Assembly: GCA_019828545.1 (NCBI GenBank)
Contig: JACVRA010000024.1
Span: forward strand, 186,001 to 250,000
Source of the DNA: Paracamarosporium sp. OC-R06-R3
Taxonomy: Eukaryota > Ascomycota > Dothideomycetes > Pleosporales > Didymosphaeriaceae
Reading direction: 5' to 3'
Length of the DNA: 64,000 nucleotides
Both the position numbers and the translations under genes were made by a program. The notes beneath the pieces were generated by a model. The model searched no databases and was not told the origin of the DNA. It saw nothing but the letters and a program-made list of their open reading frames with translations. Shown one piece after another: positions 1-10,886 of this stretch; within the stretch, counting starts at the first letter, position 1; each line of letters opens with the position of its first letter.

Positions 1-98
1 GCGGGGAGGGGACGCACGCGAAAGAGGGTTTGGTAGAGGTGGATGATCTTGGGCTGGAACGACTGCTGCGAGACCTGCGTGAGGGGCGACGGCTCCAT
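1..98 (-). CDS. N-terminal fragment, possible ARMH3/DUF1741-family protein
   Basis: Partial gene leaving the window at its 5' edge. The ATG lies at 98 on the minus strand, and the readable N-terminus contains FQPKIIHLYQTLF. That segment reminds me of the start of fungal DUF1741 (ARMH3/C10orf76-like) proteins, but this rests on a few residues recalled from the family, so the call is tentative. After Arg27 (codon at 20-18) the sequence reads GTGCGT from position 17, a plausible 5' splice site, so the first exon may be only about 81 nt. The gene diverges from the nicotinamide riboside kinase gene across about 330 bp. Confidence 0.4.
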   Translation of the reverse strand, partial: MEPSPLTQVSQQSFQPKIIHLYQTLFRVRPLP

Positions 99-429
99 GG
101 TGGGCTCGTCGTGGCGCGACGGGCCTCTGGAGCTGCGCTGTCGTCTTGCCCACCGTCCGTGTTGCGATATGCGCGCCAAATCGGTGGCTAGGGCCAGATC
201 GTGACCAGGGCAGCCGTGACACAACCACGACTCTTATCCATTGCCTGATTCGGCGCCAGTACTCGTTGTGAGCATGCAAAACCAATAGCACACGTCTGCG
301 TTGGTATTATTCGTAGCTGTCACTGTGAATAGGAAAAGTCGGCTGCGGATTGTTTGTCCTATAGTGGGGCATCTGATTATCTTCAGAGCATTCCCCAGGT
401 TGGTTCACAACCAACTCCAGCTATCCAGA
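99..429. promoter_or_regulatory. shared divergent promoter region
   Basis: This 331 bp stretch separates two start codons facing away from each other (98 minus, 430 plus). It must hold both promoters and 5' leaders. No clear TATA box was picked out. The reading frame of the kinase is open upstream of 430 but has no ATG there, so this is taken as untranslated. Confidence 0.5.
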
Positions 430-1191
430 ATGGCAGAACCCATCCTCCTGCTCGGTATATCCGGTCCCTCCTCCTCAGGCAAAACAACCCTCTCCCGCCT
501 CCTCCGCGACGCATTCCCGCCCCACCAACTCACCATCCTACACCTAGACGACTTCTACCTCACTGATGCCGAGATCCCTGTCAAGAACGGAATTCAAGAC
601 TGGGACTGTATAGAATCGCTCAATCTACCGCAGCTACAGCAGACGCTTACCTACATCAAAGAGCACGGCAAGTCGCCGCCGGATTTCGTGTCCAAGGAAG
701 ACCAGAATAGCGTAGGCGAGCACGGTGTTAGCCCCGATGTTGTGGAGAAGACGAGAGATAGGATACGAAGGGTAGTAGACCAGGCGGACTGGAAGAGGAA
801 GATTTGCATCGTAGATGGGTTTCTTCTTTTCAGTGAGGACATGAAGGAAGTGCGTGAACTCTTTGACATAAAGATGTTTCTGAGAACGAGCTATGCAACT
901 GCAAAGAAGAGACGCGAGGCGAGAAGTGGCTATGTTACGCTGGAGGGGTTTTGGGAAGATCCACCAGGTTACGTGGACAAGATCGTGTGGCCAAATTATG
1001 TGCAGGATCACAAATTCTTGTTCGTTGATGGAAATGTAGAAGGAGATCTAGACGAAGGAGTCTGCAAAAGTATTGGAGTCGAAGCGATGCCGCGAGAGGT
1101 CGAAGAGAATATGGGAAGGTGCTTAGAGTGGGCAGTAAGCGTACTAGAGAGAGCCATAACAGGCGCCCCGGATGAGGCTCCCGAACGTTGA
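430..1191 (+). CDS. NRK1: nicotinamide riboside kinase (Nrk1-like P-loop kinase)
   Basis: Single-exon protein of 253 residues, close to the roughly 240 of yeast Nrk1. The family phosphorylates nicotinamide riboside with ATP to give NMN in the NAD salvage pathway, in cytosol and nucleus. Visible motifs are a Walker A loop GPSSSGKT at residues 12-19, followed by LDDFY at 39-43 (the substrate-binding acidic residue region) and WDCIESLN, which matches the Nrk/uridine-kinase-like fold. The first in-frame ATG (430) immediately precedes the first beta strand and P-loop. The upstream open frame has no ATG. The gene converges with EAF3, whose stop lies 339 bp away. Confidence 0.9.
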   Translation: MAEPILLLGISGPSSSGKTTLSRLLRDAFPPHQLTILHLDDFYLTDAEIPVKNGIQDWDCIESLNLPQLQQTLTYIKEHGKSPPDFVSKEDQNSVGEHGVSPDVVEKTRDRIRRVVDQADWKRKICIVDGFLLFSEDMKEVRELFDIKMFLRTSYATAKKRREARSGYVTLEGFWEDPPGYVDKIVWPNYVQDHKFLFVDGNVEGDLDEGVCKSIGVEAMPREVEENMGRCLEWAVSVLERAITGAPDEAPER

Positions 1192-1208
1192 TGCGATTAA
1201 GATATGTG

Positions 1209-1214
1209 AATAAA
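1209..1214 (+). terminator. possible polyadenylation signal of NRK1
   Basis: An AATAAA hexamer lies 18 nt after the kinase stop codon. Fungal poly(A) signals are loose, so this is only suggestive. The rest of the 1192-1530 gap between the two converging genes shows nothing else recognisable. Confidence 0.35.
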
Positions 1215-1530
1215 GGAGAAAGGACAGTCAATAGTGGTTGGAGATAAAAAGATTCCGACATTTGGTTCGTCTTACAAACATCATTGCCGCAACTGCTCTA
1301 CAGCATAAAAAACCCGACCCTGGTTGGGCGAACCTTGGTCACCACGGCGCCTGAACCCGAGAGATAATCGTACAATGCGTGCTCCAGAGAGATGCAGAAA
1401 AAACATACTTGCACAAATAAGGTAGGTCGGATGGACTCGAGGATTGTTGAGGTTGTTCAGGATCCAAATAGAAAGCGCATCCTAGATAAGCGTAGTCAAA
1501 CGACTCACGTCTGGCATGTAGACGTAAGGT

Positions 1531-2844
1531 TTAGGTGCTCGTCTTGACCTTTTCGATGTAGGCCGTCCCTGGGCTCTCATAGACTGATTGGAAGAAGCTG
1601 GTGACCTGCGGCTCCTTCTGGAGCCAGTGCGTCATCGCGCCAAGTTCTTCTCGTAGCCTATTCACAGCCTGTACGTCCATGTTGGTTTGCGCAATAAGTT
1701 CTGGCATCGAAACTTGAGAAAGTCAGCAACTAAGCATTGAGACCAGCCGTGCAGAGGCTTGCGGCTTACCAAAAAGACGGAGCAGATGCTCGCCACCGTA
1801 AATATCCGCTACTGCCTTCCCAGCAAGGTCGCCGGTGGGTCGGTTGATAGCCGAGTAGATGTCAAAGAATTGCTCCCGCTCGAATCGATACAGAAGGAGG
1901 CGACCAAGTGCCTTATTGAAATACTCCTTCAGGCCATGAATCACCTCTTGAAGGATGTCGGTCTCAGCGTTGCTGCGCATACCTGCTGCTGTCGCATAGG
2001 CGAAATACTCATCCAGAATAACGCCAGCAGGATACTTTGCAGGTAATGACACAAGCTGCAGCTGTTTAGTGACATTTTCCCAATCGTCGACCAATATGCT
2101 CTTCAGCCTGTCAGGCATAAGAATCCTCACGGCACGCCGATTGTTAAACGTCTCCTCCTGCAAAAGTCAGCCAATGCCATGGATAATATCAAAGCCACAA
2201 AGTTCTTGTTGGCACGCTGGATGAGCACTCACTTTCTCAAGATCGTGATCTCGCATCCTCTTCTGGCCTCGAGGTGGGGCTGCTTGAACTGGTGTTTGAC
2301 GCTCTTCGCTCCCCCGTGTTGAGGTCTGCGTCTTCTTCTTTGCAGGCACAGCTTGCGCTCTCTGAGCGCGCTGTTGCTCGAGTACTGCGTGCCTGAGCGA
2401 GTTGGCCAACTCCCGGTTCTCTGGGGTAAGTTTGCGAAGCCGATCTTCCTCGACCCAGTCGTCCCAACTGCAGTTTGTCAGACCAGTAGGCTCGGAGCGA
2501 ACAGCAGAAGTGACCAGTCAAATCGATCAACGATGACCAGTGTTAGTTAGATAGTAGACGGGCACTTCTGCAATGGCTGCGAGATGGAGCAGGGCGTGAG
2601 GGGCAAATGAAGGACCGAGGGCAAGACCATATAAAGCAGGCAGACGTAGCGGTAAACAGGTGAATGTAACTTACGTGTTCTTCCATCCTTTGTAGTGGAC
2701 TTTATATTGATAGCCGTTCTTCTTCTCGGCCTCCTCGCGTGACGATACCTCGATGATCTTGGCCTCGTACATCAACTCATGGTGGAAGCAAAGAGCCTTC
2801 TCGTCCTTCTTGAACTGCGCCTCTACAGTAGGTGCTGGAGCCAT
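1531..2844 (-). CDS. EAF3: Eaf3/MRG15-like chromodomain protein (NuA4 and Rpd3S subunit)
   Basis: Four exons: 2844-2675, 2467-2233, 2157-1770 and 1712-1531, giving 324 residues, a usual Eaf3 length. The N-terminal chromodomain (about residues 10-75) is split by intron 1. It reads YQYKVHYKGWKNT then, after splicing, WDDWVEEDRLRKL, the classic chromo-barrel signature. A basic Lys/Arg/Gln linker follows, and exons 3-4 encode the MRG domain (ILMPDRLKSILVDDWE through EYFNKALGRLLLYRFE to the C-terminus). The family reads H3K36 methylation for the NuA4 acetyltransferase and Rpd3S deacetylase complexes. Every exon join keeps frame and uses GT/AG. It diverges from CNL2 across 414 bp. Confidence 0.92.
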
Positions 2845-3258
2845 GGTTGTGGAGAGTTGATATTGAGACAAAGGGGAAGTTAAGTAGAGTCGAGGCACAG
2901 TTAAGCCTAGGGGGCTGTCGTCCTTACAACCGCGTAAGGCGGAATCGTCCGAGTAGTGGAAGTGCAGCAAGGTTATCGAACGTGTCAGGAACGTTGACTA
3001 GACTTATGGAGCCCGTTTGTGCAGATGAGCTCGGCTGGTGAAGGTCTTGAAAGTGATGGCTGTGGTAATAAAGGCGTTATGGGTGTTCACGAATCTTCCG
3101 CACGGACCTCAACGCGACAACGCGCCGGCAGACGTGCATCAGCCCTATGCTCACATTCCCAACAAAGAAGACACCACCGATGTCCACGCTCTCTCGAAGC
3201 TTCGTGTTACGCGCATCCTTTCACTCGGCATAGGACACAGCTAAAGGAAAACTACGCA
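2845..3258. promoter_or_regulatory. EAF3/CNL2 divergent promoter
   Basis: This 414 bp region lies between the opposed start codons of a chromatin reader and a kinetochore protein. Frames here are open in places without an ATG-supported gene. No specific factor site could be assigned by eye. Confidence 0.5.
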
Positions 3259-3880
3259 ATGCCGTCAACGGAGGCCAAACTGCTCTCCGACTTCCTTGTT
3301 GCGCCCGCGTCATTGCGCGACTTCATGACACTGCGCCAATTCACCGACATCTTCCCCAAAAGCCACCGCTCAAATCCCGCTGTCAAAGAGCTGTATCGCG
3401 AGCTGTACGCGCTTCGTGAGCGAGACATCGAGGCTGTACGGCAGGACATTGCACACGAAGTCAAGCGGTCAAAGCAACTGAGGCGCGACTATGCCCGGGA
3501 GCGCCGCCAGGTCGACGAGGCCAATGTAGCCGGTCTGGACCCCATCGTGCTTCAGATAGAAGAAGAGGTATGTCAAGTTCAGGGGCTACAGATTACGTTC
3601 TAATCCTTGCCAGCTTTCGGGTGCCCATGGTAGAAAGCTACACACGCTCCAGACCGTTCACGCTAGTATAGAGGAAGCTTGCGAGAGTCTCGAAGCACAA
3701 ATTTCCGAGATAGAGCAGGAAAATCGCAATGCCTTGCTTGAGGTTCAGGACACCATCAGCGCGCTCAGTGACCTACGGAAAGGGAAGTTTCCCCAGACAA
3801 TGAGCGGAGAAGATATCAGTGAGGAAGTGCTCACTACACTAAAGAGGCTGGAGGCTGTGTGTGCGGATCCAGCAGGATGA
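3259..3880 (+). CDS. CNL2: Cnl2/Nkp2-family kinetochore protein
   Basis: Two exons, 3259-3567 and 3614-3880, give 191 residues. The intron has donor GTATGT and acceptor CCAG. The N-terminus (SDFLVAPASLRDFMTLRQFT, then LFPKS-like IFPKSHRSNPAVKELYREL) matches the Cnl2/Nkp2 family as I recall it, and the rest is alpha-helical and acidic with coiled-coil character. Members sit in the inner kinetochore COMA/Sim4 (CCAN) complex. Family assignment is by recognised N-terminal pattern only. The upstream frame is open to 3019 but its first codons are not needed, and the ATG at 3259 begins exactly at the family start. Confidence 0.85.
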
Positions 3881-4821
3881 ATCAGCGCAGATGGTGACAG
3901 CTCAGAACATCATAGTTCTAAGGTGCCTTCGAGCTCGGTCGACTGCGTGACTGGTGGCTTCCACTTAAGTGAGCTACGCGTGTCGCTCGGGCTCCGCAAC
4001 GCTAGCTTGACAGAGCAGTTGTAACGCCTGCCTTCATTTGTATGAGCTCTCAGACTCTACAATCATGATGAACCACGAGAAATGGTCTATTTGGAGCTCG
4101 AAACACGGCCTTGGCCTTCCCGCCAACCTCCTTCGTTTGTCTATATAGCGTCCTGGCGAGTTAAAGGTTTCCCGAACAGCATTTCGTCACAACAAAGCTT
4201 GTGTGGTCCAGGATCTTCTGGAGAAAGTCGACGACTTCACATTTGCTGCAACCTCACTGGCATTTTTGCAACCTATTGTCAATGATCATACCGTTGCCGA
4301 AGTACATTTATTCATTTGATGTAGGTACACGACGAGTATAGTCGTTTCATGGGGTTCGAACCGAAACGGGTTATATAGCAGCTGTTCCGCCAATAAGAAT
4401 TGTCCGGTCCGGGTCAACCGTGAGATTAGCCAGCATATCTTGGCATTCTGTGAATCTTCAGCGTTCCTCAGCTCATTATTATTTTCAATGGACTTACGAC
4501 AAGCCACCATGACCGGATTTTTGCTCGTCGCACGAAGTCAATTAGGTTGAGGCCACTGCATCATTCCGCTTCCCAAGTCGATGATGATCAATGTACCGAA
4601 CCTATCATCAGCGGCTGTTGGCCAACGGCGGGTCTAATTAATCTATATGAACAGGCTCAATATATGGTGCATAGCGATCAGTCCTTAACGTCTGCCAGGA
4701 ACGTATGACTATAGAACGTCGTCTATACGTGGCCAGAAGAGATTGCCGAGGACTATAACAACATGGCCTTCTGGAAAATCTGTGGAAGGCATCCGTTGTT
4801 TTCGCACTTCAGATCAATATT
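3881..4821. other. intergenic region, 941 bp
   Basis: No supported gene. Short open frames on both strands have no recognisable content. It contains a 10 bp perfect palindrome GGTTCGAACC at 4353-4362, flanked by inverted CGTTTC (4343-4348) and GAAACG (4363-4368). The 3' part must include the promoter of the glycosidase gene. Confidence 0.6.
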
Positions 4822-7040
4822 ATGATCCTCACCAAAGCTATAGCGTCGCTGCTGCCGGTTGCTGCACTGACAAGTGTTGCGCTGGCTGACCTTAGAATTA
4901 CGGCGGATAATCACTCTTTCGGTGGCGTCAATTTCCCACAGCTCCAATATTTAGAACCTTCATATCGTGAAGAGGTCATTCGAGCTATCGTCAAGACGAA
5001 TGCTAGAGTAATCCGCTTATTCAGTAAGTCGCTAGGAACACGTCTCATTGAATGCAAGGGGCTAATTTCAACTAGTCCGAGGAGATGAGCACCATGGGGA
5101 TGTAGGTATTTCTTTTCAGGATCTCGTGCCGTGTGTACTAAACATACCTAGCCTGAACCGCAGGTCGGCGATTTTGACCGTGCTTTGCTGAATCAGTTTG
5201 ATGATACGTTGGCTGCTATTCATAGGATCTCTGAAGGTTGGTCTAGTCACCCTTATTTGGATGAACTTCCTCACATAGTCAAGGCAAGATCAAGGTCATC
5301 ATCGCGCCTCATGACGCGCATGCACTTCGAGGCTCAAACAACGTACCCTGCGATGCGTATTGCAAAAAGCTTAATGGTGCTTTCCTGGATTTCTACAGCC
5401 AGGAAGAATGTATGTCGACCTCGTCGTAGACCTAAGTGCTCTATACTGAATCATGTAGACCGGACATATTACAAGACCCGTTTGGAGGTGTTTTTTAGGC
5501 ATTATGCATCTAAAAACTTCGGAGGTAGACCGTGGAGTGAGCTGAACGAAGTTATTCTGGTACGCCAATCGATCGACAATATTTTTATAGGTTAGTAGAC
5601 GCTAAGTTTAGATAGGGCGTTGACGTTCAAAACGAGCCATGGTCTGGTATCTGGCCTATCCCCGCTGGAGAGCCATGGCTTTGCGACATTGCTACGCATC
5701 TCAAAGACGGGCTAGGCCTTGGCGACAATAACATCGCTGTTATAACTGGTGGTATTTCCGGAGCGCAGACAGTAGGTGGCATCCAGAACTTCCCCGATTC
5801 TGCATGGGATTGCCCAGCTATTGATGTGATCGGTATCCATGGCTACTTTGCGCAAGGCGAGGAAGAAACCGCAGGTAGCCCTTGGGCGAAGATATTCCTT
5901 CCTGGTGATACCCTGACTGGTCGAGCTCTTGACAGCAAGTTGCTACTAGTTGAAGAATGGTCATATCAAAACACTGAGGCGGGCTTGAACTACAAGAAGC
6001 AGGCGATTTTTGACCAAGGAAACGCTCTCAATTATCGCGGCATTCCTTGGGTAAGTTTTCTCATCACGAAAATCCGTCGATCAGTCTCTAACGATGAACA
6101 GATATACTCACATCTCACATTCAAAGACGAAGGTACCAGTCCAAGAGTCAGCATCCTACGGGAATCTCGCTTTGCCATCGGTGCTCTTACCGACATCCTC
6201 ACTCGTGCCTTTAGATCCCGCTCCAATTTCAACTGGTCAAAATACCTGGCTGCACCATCCGGAGGCCTTGCTAATTCAACTACACTCCCCCTCAACCCAT
6301 ATATCCCCGAGCAAAGCTCATGTACCTTTGGTTGCGAAGGCCACTTATGTGACGCCGCAGACGGCTGTCGCTCTGACCTTATCTGCAAGAACAGCGTTTG
6401 CCAGCAACCCTCAGAGTCACAGCCCGGCAAAGTAGGCGACACCTGCAATAGCAAGAAACCCTGCCTCGAGCATCTCAAATGTGCATCTGGCTCTTGTCAA
6501 CAATGCAAAGAGCGAGCCACCATACAACCGTGGGACCGCCGAAAGGACAATACTTACAACTCTCACAATCCATTCCGCCGAGATCCTATCGCAGCCAACT
6601 CTATCAACGCCCAATGCCACCTTGACACCACAAATGCTTTCTTCGACCCGCCACGGCCTCTCTGCGCCCTACCTTCTGTTGATAACCCTCGAGGTAATCC
6701 CTGCACTAACGCACAGCATTGTGACGCGAATCAGTACTGCGACTGGGGTCTTTGTAAACGCTGCACTGAGGGCTGTCTCGGTATGAAGTGCCGCAGCAAC
6801 AACAAGTGTAAGACAGGCTTCTGTAACACTTTCGGCCGCTGTGATTATCCAGGAAAACCAAAGATTATAATGGGGCCGGGCGGAGGAGGAAGAGGCTCAA
6901 CTAGGGATCGGAAAGGGCCCGGATATAACGTGAACGCACCGAAAGGAGAAGGAAGAGGCCCCAACAAGGTGAGGGATGAGGCGATGAGGATCAATATACC
7001 CAAGGAGGAAGTCGTTGCTACAGCTGCGGCAACTGCATAA
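4822..7040 (+). CDS. secreted GH5-like (clan A) glycosidase with Cys-rich C-terminal region
   Basis: Seven exons: 4822-5023, 5076-5101, 5152-5236, 5284-5409, 5459-5559, 5616-6050 and 6102-7040, encoding 637 residues. An N-terminal signal peptide (to about residue 23) is followed by a TIM-barrel region. DVQNEPW carries the likely acid/base Glu187 and LLVEEW the likely nucleophile Glu (293 or 294), the pattern of clan A glycosidases such as cellulases and mannanases. From about residue 399 comes a Cys-rich segment with repeated C-x-C spacing (CTFGCEG, CKNSVC, CDWGLCKRC), and then a basic Gly-rich tail. The protein presumably acts on cell-wall polysaccharide outside the cell, but the substrate cannot be told. 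The 26 nt exon 2 uses donor GTAGGT at 5102. The obvious alternative donor four bases later breaks the frame. Confidence 0.82.
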
Positions 7041-7827
7041 TGATGGAAGGAGTGGAATGTATGATAGGGAGGGGAATCGAGAGACGTTTAGCTAAAACAA
7101 CGTTATTTGCTTGGCTTTAACTTTTTGAACAGCCCATAGTGTCAACGATAATCACCGTTTAGAACAGAGCAACACAATCATTGTGAATAGTGCATTTAGC
7201 CCCATACATAGCCACATTACAGACGATGAAGGCATATAGATTGCAGTAGTACAGCCGCGTTTGCTGCCTGTCTGAGTCTAGTTGCCGTTAGATCCAAATC
7301 TGTGATACTGTGATGGAGTAACTGGCCAAAGCATCTAATTGCTTTCAAAATTGTCCGGGTCAATTTCGAACAAAAAAGAGTCCGTTCCGCAAACAAGAGA
7401 TCCGTGGGACCATGCTAGGAGTCAGCCTAGTCTAGGACACAAACTTTCATCCTCAAGAACAACCAACATGAACCTGTTCCAGATAATTTCCACTTACAGA
7501 ATCAATGTGACTTACTTTGGTAGGCTCATAAAAGTTTAGATATTTAGCAAAGGCTGGCTAAACAGTTCCCAAAAAAAAAAACAATGCTAACAGCCAGCGC
7601 TGAGACAAACATGTTTACACTGACCAACTACTAACCACGAGAAATATTGTGTTACGTCGTGCCAGGTTGCCCAAAGATAACCGCGTGCACGACATGTACC
7701 GTTTCTGTTGTTTGGCCAAACTTATATAAAGTAGCTACGTTATCTACCGTTGCAGCTTCATTTTGACTCCTCTTTTCGATATCTGTTGAGTTCTAGACAA
7801 CGTTCATGAACGCACAATCATACCACC
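7041..7827. promoter_or_regulatory. intergenic region with TATA element before the small secreted protein gene
   Basis: No gene is supported in these 787 bp. A TATATAA element at 7723-7729 lies about 100 bp upstream of the ATG at 7828, a sensible distance for a fungal core promoter. A short poly-A run occurs near 7570. Confidence 0.45.
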
Positions 7828-8498
7828 ATGTATTCAGGACTTTTCTTGTGCGTCCCTATTCTTCTGCTTGGTAGGCTTGGTGCCACCCTATCGGAACCAG
7901 GATTAGGCTCACTGCGAAGAGTCGTAAAGGTCATACCTGGTCCCGGCCTCCCATCACTGGAATCTCTCAATCTCACCTCTGAAGTTCTTTGGAACGGTGG
8001 ACAGTTAATGCAGCCAGTCAATAGCCCATCTGTCAGCAAACAATGGCCCGCAGGATCCTGTGGACCCGATGACGCTTATGGGTCCCTTGTAGCTGTCAAG
8101 GTATGCGTAAATTACTTGAACATCATCCGTTCTTCGGAGTTCTGTGTAAGCGCAGATCACTTCGACTTTAGAGGTAATTATCATTGCTTAGCAATTGATG
8201 ATATGGGAGGGTTGGGCCTCATCCAAAGCTGTAGCCGTACTACAACTCCTCAGGTCAATACTTGGTCAGCCTCAATTTACCTTATGACATATATGTGATA
8301 GCTTGTTGACATTAAGATGGCAGCTCTGAGGTGGCTCAAGCTGTGATTTGGGTTCTCGATAATTGCAGTCGGAACGACAGAATGGATACAGCTGGTCAGT
8401 ACAGCGGACTTCATCAAAACCAAGGCTGATCTCTAACAGGCTGGCAAACGGTGTTCAGTAATGAGGATCACGTTGTAGGAGTGACAAAATGGCGATAG
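7828..8498 (+). CDS. small secreted cysteine-rich protein, effector-like
   Basis: Three exons, 7828-8264, 8324-8394 and 8440-8498, encode 188 residues. The N-terminus is a hydrophobic signal peptide (MYSGLFLCVPILLLGRLGA). The mature part has seven cysteines in contexts such as SCGPDDAYGS, CVNYLN, NTCSEVAQAVIWVLDNCS and ends HVVGVTKWR. I do not recognise a named domain. The layout (signal peptide, under 200 residues, scattered Cys) is common among secreted fungal proteins of unknown role. Intron 1 was placed at 8265-8323 because it is the choice that keeps the frame to the SEVAQAV block and adds a cysteine. The alternative donor three codons earlier fails. Function is unknown; effector status is inference. 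Confidence 0.6.
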
Positions 8499-8730
8499 GT
8501 CGCAATGAATGCATGAGTATATTGGCAACTTACATCGGTTTACAAACTCCTCGCGCGTCTGTATATCACTGTAGCTTGGAGATTGCTTGCAGCTTTGGGA
8601 ACAATCAGTCACTGAGGCGCCATAGAGAGATTCTACCGCTCGCTTTTTAGTTTCAAACTTAGGGGTCTATTAGTAGGAATCAAGAGATATAACTCTTTTT
8701 GAACCAGTCAAAGCGAACTACTACAGCTTC

Positions 8731-10183
8731 CTACGCAAATCCAAGTTTCGCGTTGGCGAGTTGTCGAACTTCTTTTTGTCCGTCAGTCAAACCCTCCTCA
8801 TTGGTATCGAATGGTCTTAATCCTACTGCCTTGAGGCCTTCTTCGCTTAAAATATTCTCGCGTCTAGCCCCATGGTCCGGATGATCTTTCTCGAGACTGT
8901 TAACTGATTGCATTCCAGCAAAATCACGAGGAACGGCACAAGTACTGAATGCATCCCGAACGTGGACCAGATTATCGACATTGTAAGGCGTCAATGGAAC
9001 GCAAGGGTGATACACAGCAGTCGAGTTCCTCGTCCCTGGGTGGAATTTATCAACCTCGTGAATAAGGTCGCAGTGCCAGAACGCATAGTCTCCCGGCCGA
9101 ACCGGTGGTATCCCTACAATCGACTTTTCCATGAGCAAATGGGGATGGAGATCTGTAGTAGGCTTGAATTGAGTCAGTCCAGGTGTGGCTCCAGGGAATG
9201 TCGGTTGGGTGTCGTCAAACACGTCATTTTCAAAGAGCGGACGTAGCATCATGTAAGCGACAGATGCCTTCAGACTCGGAAGTAAGCGCAGTGTGCCCTC
9301 GCCGGTATTACAATGTGACAGCGAAATCCAAGCCTGCATGGAGCGCCAGCACGAACAGGAGCTTCCTTTATGGTACAAGTCACTTGAAGCATCAATGCGC
9401 TTATCAGCGACCCAGCCATCCCATTCCTGCCAATTCCCCTCAAAAATTGCAGCATAGTTAGACCGATTGGCATCGTCCTCCCATCTTTCGATCGCCCCAC
9501 TGTCTAGGTGAGCTGGTAGAACGTACTCGGCTTCTTTCGAAGGAAGTCGGATACGGAATCGATCCGGATATACCACTTGACTTGTCAAATCGATTGGAAT
9601 CGAAGGATTAGTCACTGTCCACAGCTGGCTTATGCTATTCATAGCTTCCATTATCTTGGGGTGACTGCGGATTTGCACCTGTGGGGGTGTCCAGTACAGA
9701 CTCCAGAACCTCGGAGTGCCACTACCACGGTGACGATTCGTGTAGTCAACTAGTTCTTCCTCCCATTTCGTGGCTTGCTCCTCCGGCACGACGTTGCGTA
9801 GAATGACACAACCCCGCTCTCTCACGAGCTTTGCAAAATCTGTAGGAAGGACACCACCTTGACAGATATGAGTTTTTGGCAGCAAGGTATTGGCAAGGAC
9901 TGACCATTCTTTCTGACCTCATTAAAGTCAATTTCAGGTACCATCGAAGGGCCATGTTTCGCAATGAAGTTGGCTTCGCTTTCCAATACCTTGATCAAAC
10001 GGTCATACGATTCGATGACCTTTTGTTTGTGCTCTGACTTTACTAGCGATTTCTTCAGAACGGCGAACCTATCTTCTAGTAATGGTGCTCTACGACGTCC
10101 TCAGTAATTGCACATGTATGGTTAAGGCTCACTGACCGAGCTCTAGGCTGTTCAAGCGCTTGAACTTGCGTTATCGACGACAT
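8731..10183 (-). CDS. DUF1479-family protein, putative iron/2-oxoglutarate oxygenase
   Basis: Three exons, 10183-10137, 10089-9905 and 9857-8731, give 452 residues, in the DUF1479 (YbiU-like) size range. The core has LPAHLDSGAIERW (His-x-Asp) and later FWHCDLIHEVD with a second His. These fit the two-His-one-carboxylate metal site of cupin-fold dioxygenases to which this family is thought to belong, but no substrate is known. The N-terminus MSSITQVQALEQ is helical and typical. The last intron (donor GTCAGT, acceptor CAAG) restores the frame at KNGGVLPTD. The gene lies downstream of the sulfur transporter on the same strand, 703 bp away. Confidence 0.8.
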
Positions 10184-10886
10184 ATCGGTATGAAATACAA
10201 GATTCCCCCAAATTCACCAGTTCAACAGTCAAAGCTAACAACCGAATTCGCGAGGCTTATGTGTTGCGTCCATGTTATCGGCGCTGCTTTTCCATGGTGG
10301 GGTCGCGAGCACGGAAATAGACCGGACATGACGGCATTGTTCTCCCCACTCTCGCAAGTAGTACCCGATAAGGAGAGACTACATCGGCTCTATCCGTTGC
10401 TTGATAATTATGTCAATGCGAAAACAAGAGATGATTATGGTCCCATCTACTTTGGCTCAACTTCGGGCCGAGATCCTTGTGACACAGGAAGTTGGTCATT
10501 TTACCGCATTGGGACTACTAGTTTCATCGTACCATTCATTGAAACTCAGGGTAATCACACTGTCTGCTAACTCGAAGGGACAAGCCACTACACTCGCATA
10601 TACTTCACTGCTCTTAGCTGTAACTGAGTACGCCGAATTATTGTTTACGACAGCATCTTCATAGGCCATTCCTCCCTACTTTGCTATAGCGTTCCGTCTT
10701 TCCGAAAGCTGTATGGTCGGAAGAGCTCGCAAATCTTTGGAACGGGAAGCCAATCTCTTGTAGCATGATTAATATTATATTATGGCACTTCTGACTGTGT
10801 TTTAGCACTGTAACGGTAGCTAGGGTCTTGCGATGATACGAGTCCGTCGCAGTACGCCTGGCATGTCAGAGGAGTACGTCCGACCC
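10184..10886. other. intergenic region, 703 bp
   Basis: Holds the promoter of the DUF1479 gene and the 3' end of the transporter gene. An open plus-strand frame of about 136 codons (10160-10570) has no recognisable protein features and starts antisense to exon 1, so no gene is called. Confidence 0.5.

Noticed and set aside
4343..4368. tRNA gene suggested by a GGTTCGAACC B-box-like word
   Set aside because: The flanking bases do not form a T-arm stem on either strand, and no acceptor or anticodon arm could be built.
10160..10570. 136-codon plus-strand frame
   Set aside because: Starts antisense to exon 1 of the DUF1479 gene and has no recognisable feature.
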